Assembly (NCBI GenBank): GCA_017529175.1
Contig: JAFXNX010000053.1
Location: forward strand, 1-7,717
Source: Clostridia bacterium
GTDB lineage: Bacteria > Bacillota_A > Clostridia > Oscillospirales > CAG-272
Length of the DNA: 7,717 nucleotides
Direction of reading: 5' to 3'
The first letter of the stretch is position 1. Each line of letters opens with the position of its first letter. Positions 5,171-7,717 of this stretch are shown here, one piece after another. Made by a program: the position numbers and the translations under genes. The notes under the pieces were generated by a model. That model had not been told where the DNA came from and ran no database searches. It saw only the letters and a program-made list of their open reading frames with translations.

Positions 5171-7717
5171 GCATACACTCCCATGATGGAACAATACTTC
5201 GAGATCAAGAAGCAATACGAGGGACATCTTCTCTTTTACAGACTCGGAGATTTCTACGAGATGTTTTTTGAAGACGCGCAAGTCGCGTCGCGCGAGCTTG
5301 ATCTTACGCTGACCGCCAGAGACTGCGGAGAGGGTAACCGCGCGCCTATGTGCGGCGTACCCTACCATTCGGTCGAGACTTATATCGGAAAACTGATACA
5401 GAAGGGATATAAGATCGCGATCTGCGAACAGACCGAGGACCCCGCTCTTGCAAAAGGGCTCGTTAAGCGAGAGGTCATAAGAGTCGTTACTCCCGGAACG
5501 CTTATTGAGACTTCTCTTCTGAACGAAACTAAGAACAATTATCTCGCGTCCGTTTATATTTCAAACGAGGCGTGCGGTATTTGCTTTGCCGATATCTCGA
5601 CCGCGGAAATACACGCCACGGATATCGCAAGCGGCGCGGACGAGGAATTCATAGTCAACGAAATGTCAACGTACTCGCCGTCAGAGATAATATGCAACGT
5701 CGATCTTTCAACATACCGCGTAATCGGGGCGTTCATGAAGGAAAAGCTCGGCATCGGATGCAGCGAGATATGTCCTGAACGCTTCGCGGTATCCGACGCG
5801 CTCAAACGCGCCGGCGTTCAGTTCGGGCAGACCGGATATGAAGACGAACACTCCGCCGCGCTCGTCGCCGTTGGAGCCGCTCTTTCATACATAAAAGAAA
5901 CTCAAAAAACAGATATTTCCTATCTTTCAAAACTCGACGTATACGAAAACAGACAGTATCTCGAAATGGACATGTCTACAAGACGTAATCTTGAGCTTTG
6001 TGAAACGATGCTGAACAAAGAAAAGCGCGGTTCGCTCCTTTGGGTGCTTGACAAGACGAACACCGCCATGGGCGCCAGACTTCTTCGAAGCACTATAGAA
6101 CATCCGCTTACAAACGCCGCAAAGATCACAAGACGTCAGCGGGCTGTCGGCGAAATTGCGTCAAACTTCGTTCTTCGCGAAGAACTGCGCGACGAGCTGT
6201 CGCACGTACTCGACCTTGAGCGTCTTATGACTAAAATCACGTACGGCACCGCGGGAGCAAGAGAGCTTCGCGCCGTAGCGCAGACGCTCGCCGTCCTTCC
6301 GAACATAAAGAAAATGCTCGACCCGCTCGAATCGGAAGAGCTTGCCTCGATATTCAACGATATCGACGTCCTCGACGACATATACTCGCTCATCGACGCC
6401 GCAATCGACGAGACACCGCCATTCCAGGTAAAAGAAGGCGGCATAATCAAAGACGGATATTCTTCGGACGTTGACGAACTGCGAAGCATCATGTCCAACG
6501 CTTCCGAGTACATAAGACGTATAGAAGCGGAAGAAAAAGAGAAAACGGGCATTAAGAATCTTCGCATCGGCAACAACCGCGTATTCGGTTATTATATCGA
6601 AGTAACGAAGTCGTATGAAGATCTCGTTCCCGAGAACTATATAAGAAAACAAACTCTTGCAAACTGCGAGAGATATATAACCAAAGAACTGAAAAACACG
6701 GAAGCGACGATACTCGGCGCGTCCGATAAAGTAAAAGCTCTCGAATATGAGATCTTTTCCGATATCAGAAATAAAGTCGCCGACGCCGCTCTGCGTATCA
6801 GAAAAAGCGCCGCCGCGCTTTCGGAGCTCGACGTATTCGTAAGTCTTGCGGAAGCGGCGATACAGAACGGTTACGTCTGCCCGGAGATTGACTGTACTAC
6901 CGACATAATTATAAAGGACGGCAGACACCCGGTCGTCGAAAAGTTCGTTACGGATTCTTATTTCGTTCCGAACGACGTTGAACTGAACACAGAGGACCGC
7001 AGGATAATGCTTATAACCGGTCCGAATATGGCAGGTAAATCGACGTATATGAGACAGACCGCGCTGATAATCCTCATGGCGCAGATCGGATCGTTCGTTC
7101 CCGCCTCATACGCAAGGATTGGTATTGTCGACAAGCTCTTTACGCGAGTCGGCGCATCTGACGACCTTGCTTCCGGTACTTCTACTTTCATGCTTGAAAT
7201 GAAAGAAGTCGCCGCCATAGTCAAAGGAGCGACAAAAAAGAGCTTTATCATCTATGACGAGATAGGCCGCGGTACAAGCACATACGACGGAATGAGCATA
7301 GCCCGCGCCGTGGTCGAATACACCGCAGACCGCAAACTCGGTGCAAGGACGATGTTTGCAACTCACTATCACGAACTCACTTCCCTCGAAGACGAGATAG
7401 AAGGCGTTGTGAATTACAACGTCGCGGTAAAGCGGCGCGGAGACGATCTTACGTTCTTAAGAAAAATAGTCAGAGGTCCCGTTGACGAGAGTTACGGCAT
7501 ACAGGTCGCAAAGCTCGCAGGTATTCCGTCGGCAATAGTAAAGCGCGCAAAGGAGATCCTTGAAGGACTTGAAGGGGATGCTGAAAGCGGCGGAAAACCC
7601 GCCGTCAAACATACCGCGTCAAGCGACGGACCCGGTGAATTTAACATCAGTCTTCTCGATCTTGCGAAAAACGACGTTTGCGACAGTATCAAAAAGCTTG
7701 ATATCAATACTCTGACG
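5168..7717 (+). CDS. mutS: DNA mismatch repair protein MutS (3' end cut off by window edge)
   Basis: MutS binds mismatches as a dimer and, with ATP, recruits MutL. The frame is open without interruption for 850 codons to the window end, and the usual family length suggests about 20 residues are missing. The mismatch-recognition domain carries FYE (29-31), the Phe-x-Glu that stacks on and contacts the mispair, so this is MutS1 rather than MutS2. The core and clamp region includes NRVFGYYIEVTKSY (470-483). The ATPase has Walker A TGPNMAGKST (617-626), signature segment DDLASGTSTFMLEM, Walker B FIIYDE (693-698) followed by IGRGTSTYDG, and H-loop FATHYHEL with H733. The dimerisation helix-turn-helix begins near SYGIQVAKLAGIP (775-787). 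Residues 798-830 are a Gly/Pro/Ser-rich linker. Tyr at 696, just before Walker B Asp, replaces the more usual Leu/Met and should be tolerated. The gene follows the YlbF-family gene by 49 bases. Confidence 0.98.
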   Translation, partial: MAYTPMMEQYFEIKKQYEGHLLFYRLGDFYEMFFEDAQVASRELDLTLTARDCGEGNRAPMCGVPYHSVETYIGKLIQKGYKIAICEQTEDPALAKGLVKREVIRVVTPGTLIETSLLNETKNNYLASVYISNEACGICFADISTAEIHATDIASGADEEFIVNEMSTYSPSEIICNVDLSTYRVIGAFMKEKLGIGCSEICPERFAVSDALKRAGVQFGQTGYEDEHSAALVAVGAALSYIKETQKTDISYLSKLDVYENRQYLEMDMSTRRNLELCETMLNKEKRGSLLWVLDKTNTAMGARLLRSTIEHPLTNAAKITRRQRAVGEIASNFVLREELRDELSHVLDLERLMTKITYGTAGARELRAVAQTLAVLPNIKKMLDPLESEELASIFNDIDVLDDIYSLIDAAIDETPPFQVKEGGIIKDGYSSDVDELRSIMSNASEYIRRIEAEEKEKTGIKNLRIGNNRVFGYYIEVTKSYEDLVPENYIRKQTLANCERYITKELKNTEATILGASDKVKALEYEIFSDIRNKVADAALRIRKSAAALSELDVFVSLAEAAIQNGYVCPEIDCTTDIIIKDGRHPVVEKFVTDSYFVPNDVELNTEDRRIMLITGPNMAGKSTYMRQTALIILMAQIGSFVPASYARIGIVDKLFTRVGASDDLASGTSTFMLEMKEVAAIVKGATKKSFIIYDEIGRGTSTYDGMSIARAVVEYTADRKLGARTMFATHYHELTSLEDEIEGVVNYNVAVKRRGDDLTFLRKIVRGPVDESYGIQVAKLAGIPSAIVKRAKEILEGLEGDAESGGKPAVKHTASSDGPGEFNISLLDLAKNDVCDSIKKLDINTLT

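Noticed and set aside
6161..6928. Long minus-strand open frame (255 codons) inside mutS
   Set aside because: It is antisense to a clearly conserved MutS core region, has no recognisable domain, and arises from the codon bias of the mutS strand.
1..7717. TGA reassigned to an amino acid
   Set aside because: The nucleoside hydrolase, Gx-family and YlbF-family genes all end in TGA at family-typical lengths, and tryptophan in these genes is coded by TGG.
1..7717. CRISPR array, insertion sequence, phage or defence system
   Set aside because: I saw no spaced direct repeats, transposase, terminal inverted repeats or defence-family proteins on either strand.

Overview
The window looks like chromosomal DNA from a Gram-positive anaerobe of the Clostridia (Bacillota), probably an uncultured or gut-type lineage. 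The reasons are the consensus TTGACA/TATAAT promoters, strong GGAG-type ribosome binding sites, a lipoprotein ApbE next to a NusG-domain-II protein and a Gx/Hpre_diP_synt_I membrane protein, and the order miaB - YlbF/YmcA-like gene - mutS, which resembles the ymcB-ymcA-cotE-mutS order of Bacillus subtilis. The genetic code appears standard: three genes here end in TGA at sensible places.

Layout. Bases 1-60 hold the start of something on the minus strand: a good ribosome binding site and a signal-peptide-like start that stops after 13 codons. A perfect 15-bp hairpin (68-101) follows, then a tRNA-Leu(GAG) gene on the minus strand (103-187) with its own consensus promoter. Bases 188-314 are a divergent promoter region. 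On the plus strand, a single-gene unit (315-1193) encodes a divergent nucleoside hydrolase and ends at a candidate terminator. A second consensus promoter (1214-1242) then drives a tightly packed six-gene run to the window edge: NusG-domain-II protein, Gx-family membrane protein, ApbE flavin transferase, MiaB, YlbF-family protein, and MutS (cut off at the right edge, probably about 20 residues short).

How the genes fit together. The first three genes of the run form a translationally coupled module. It matches the EetA/EetB-like plus ApbE combination associated with flavin-based extracytosolic electron transfer in Gram-positive bacteria. No FMN-binding acceptor protein is visible in the window. 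The next two, MiaB and a YlbF-family protein with a four-cysteine tail, pair an iron-sulfur tRNA-modifying enzyme with a relative of the Ric proteins, which carry Fe-S clusters in B. subtilis. MutS starts mismatch repair and is probably followed by mutL outside the window. Gaps between these six genes run from -26 to +49 bases and I see no terminator between them, so one transcript is plausible.

I saw no CRISPR array, mobile element, phage gene or toxin-antitoxin pair. Most of the window is housekeeping sequence. The parts worth a second look are the flavinylation triad, the cysteine-tailed YlbF protein beside MiaB, the variant nucleoside hydrolase active site and the interrupted lipoprotein-like start at the left edge.
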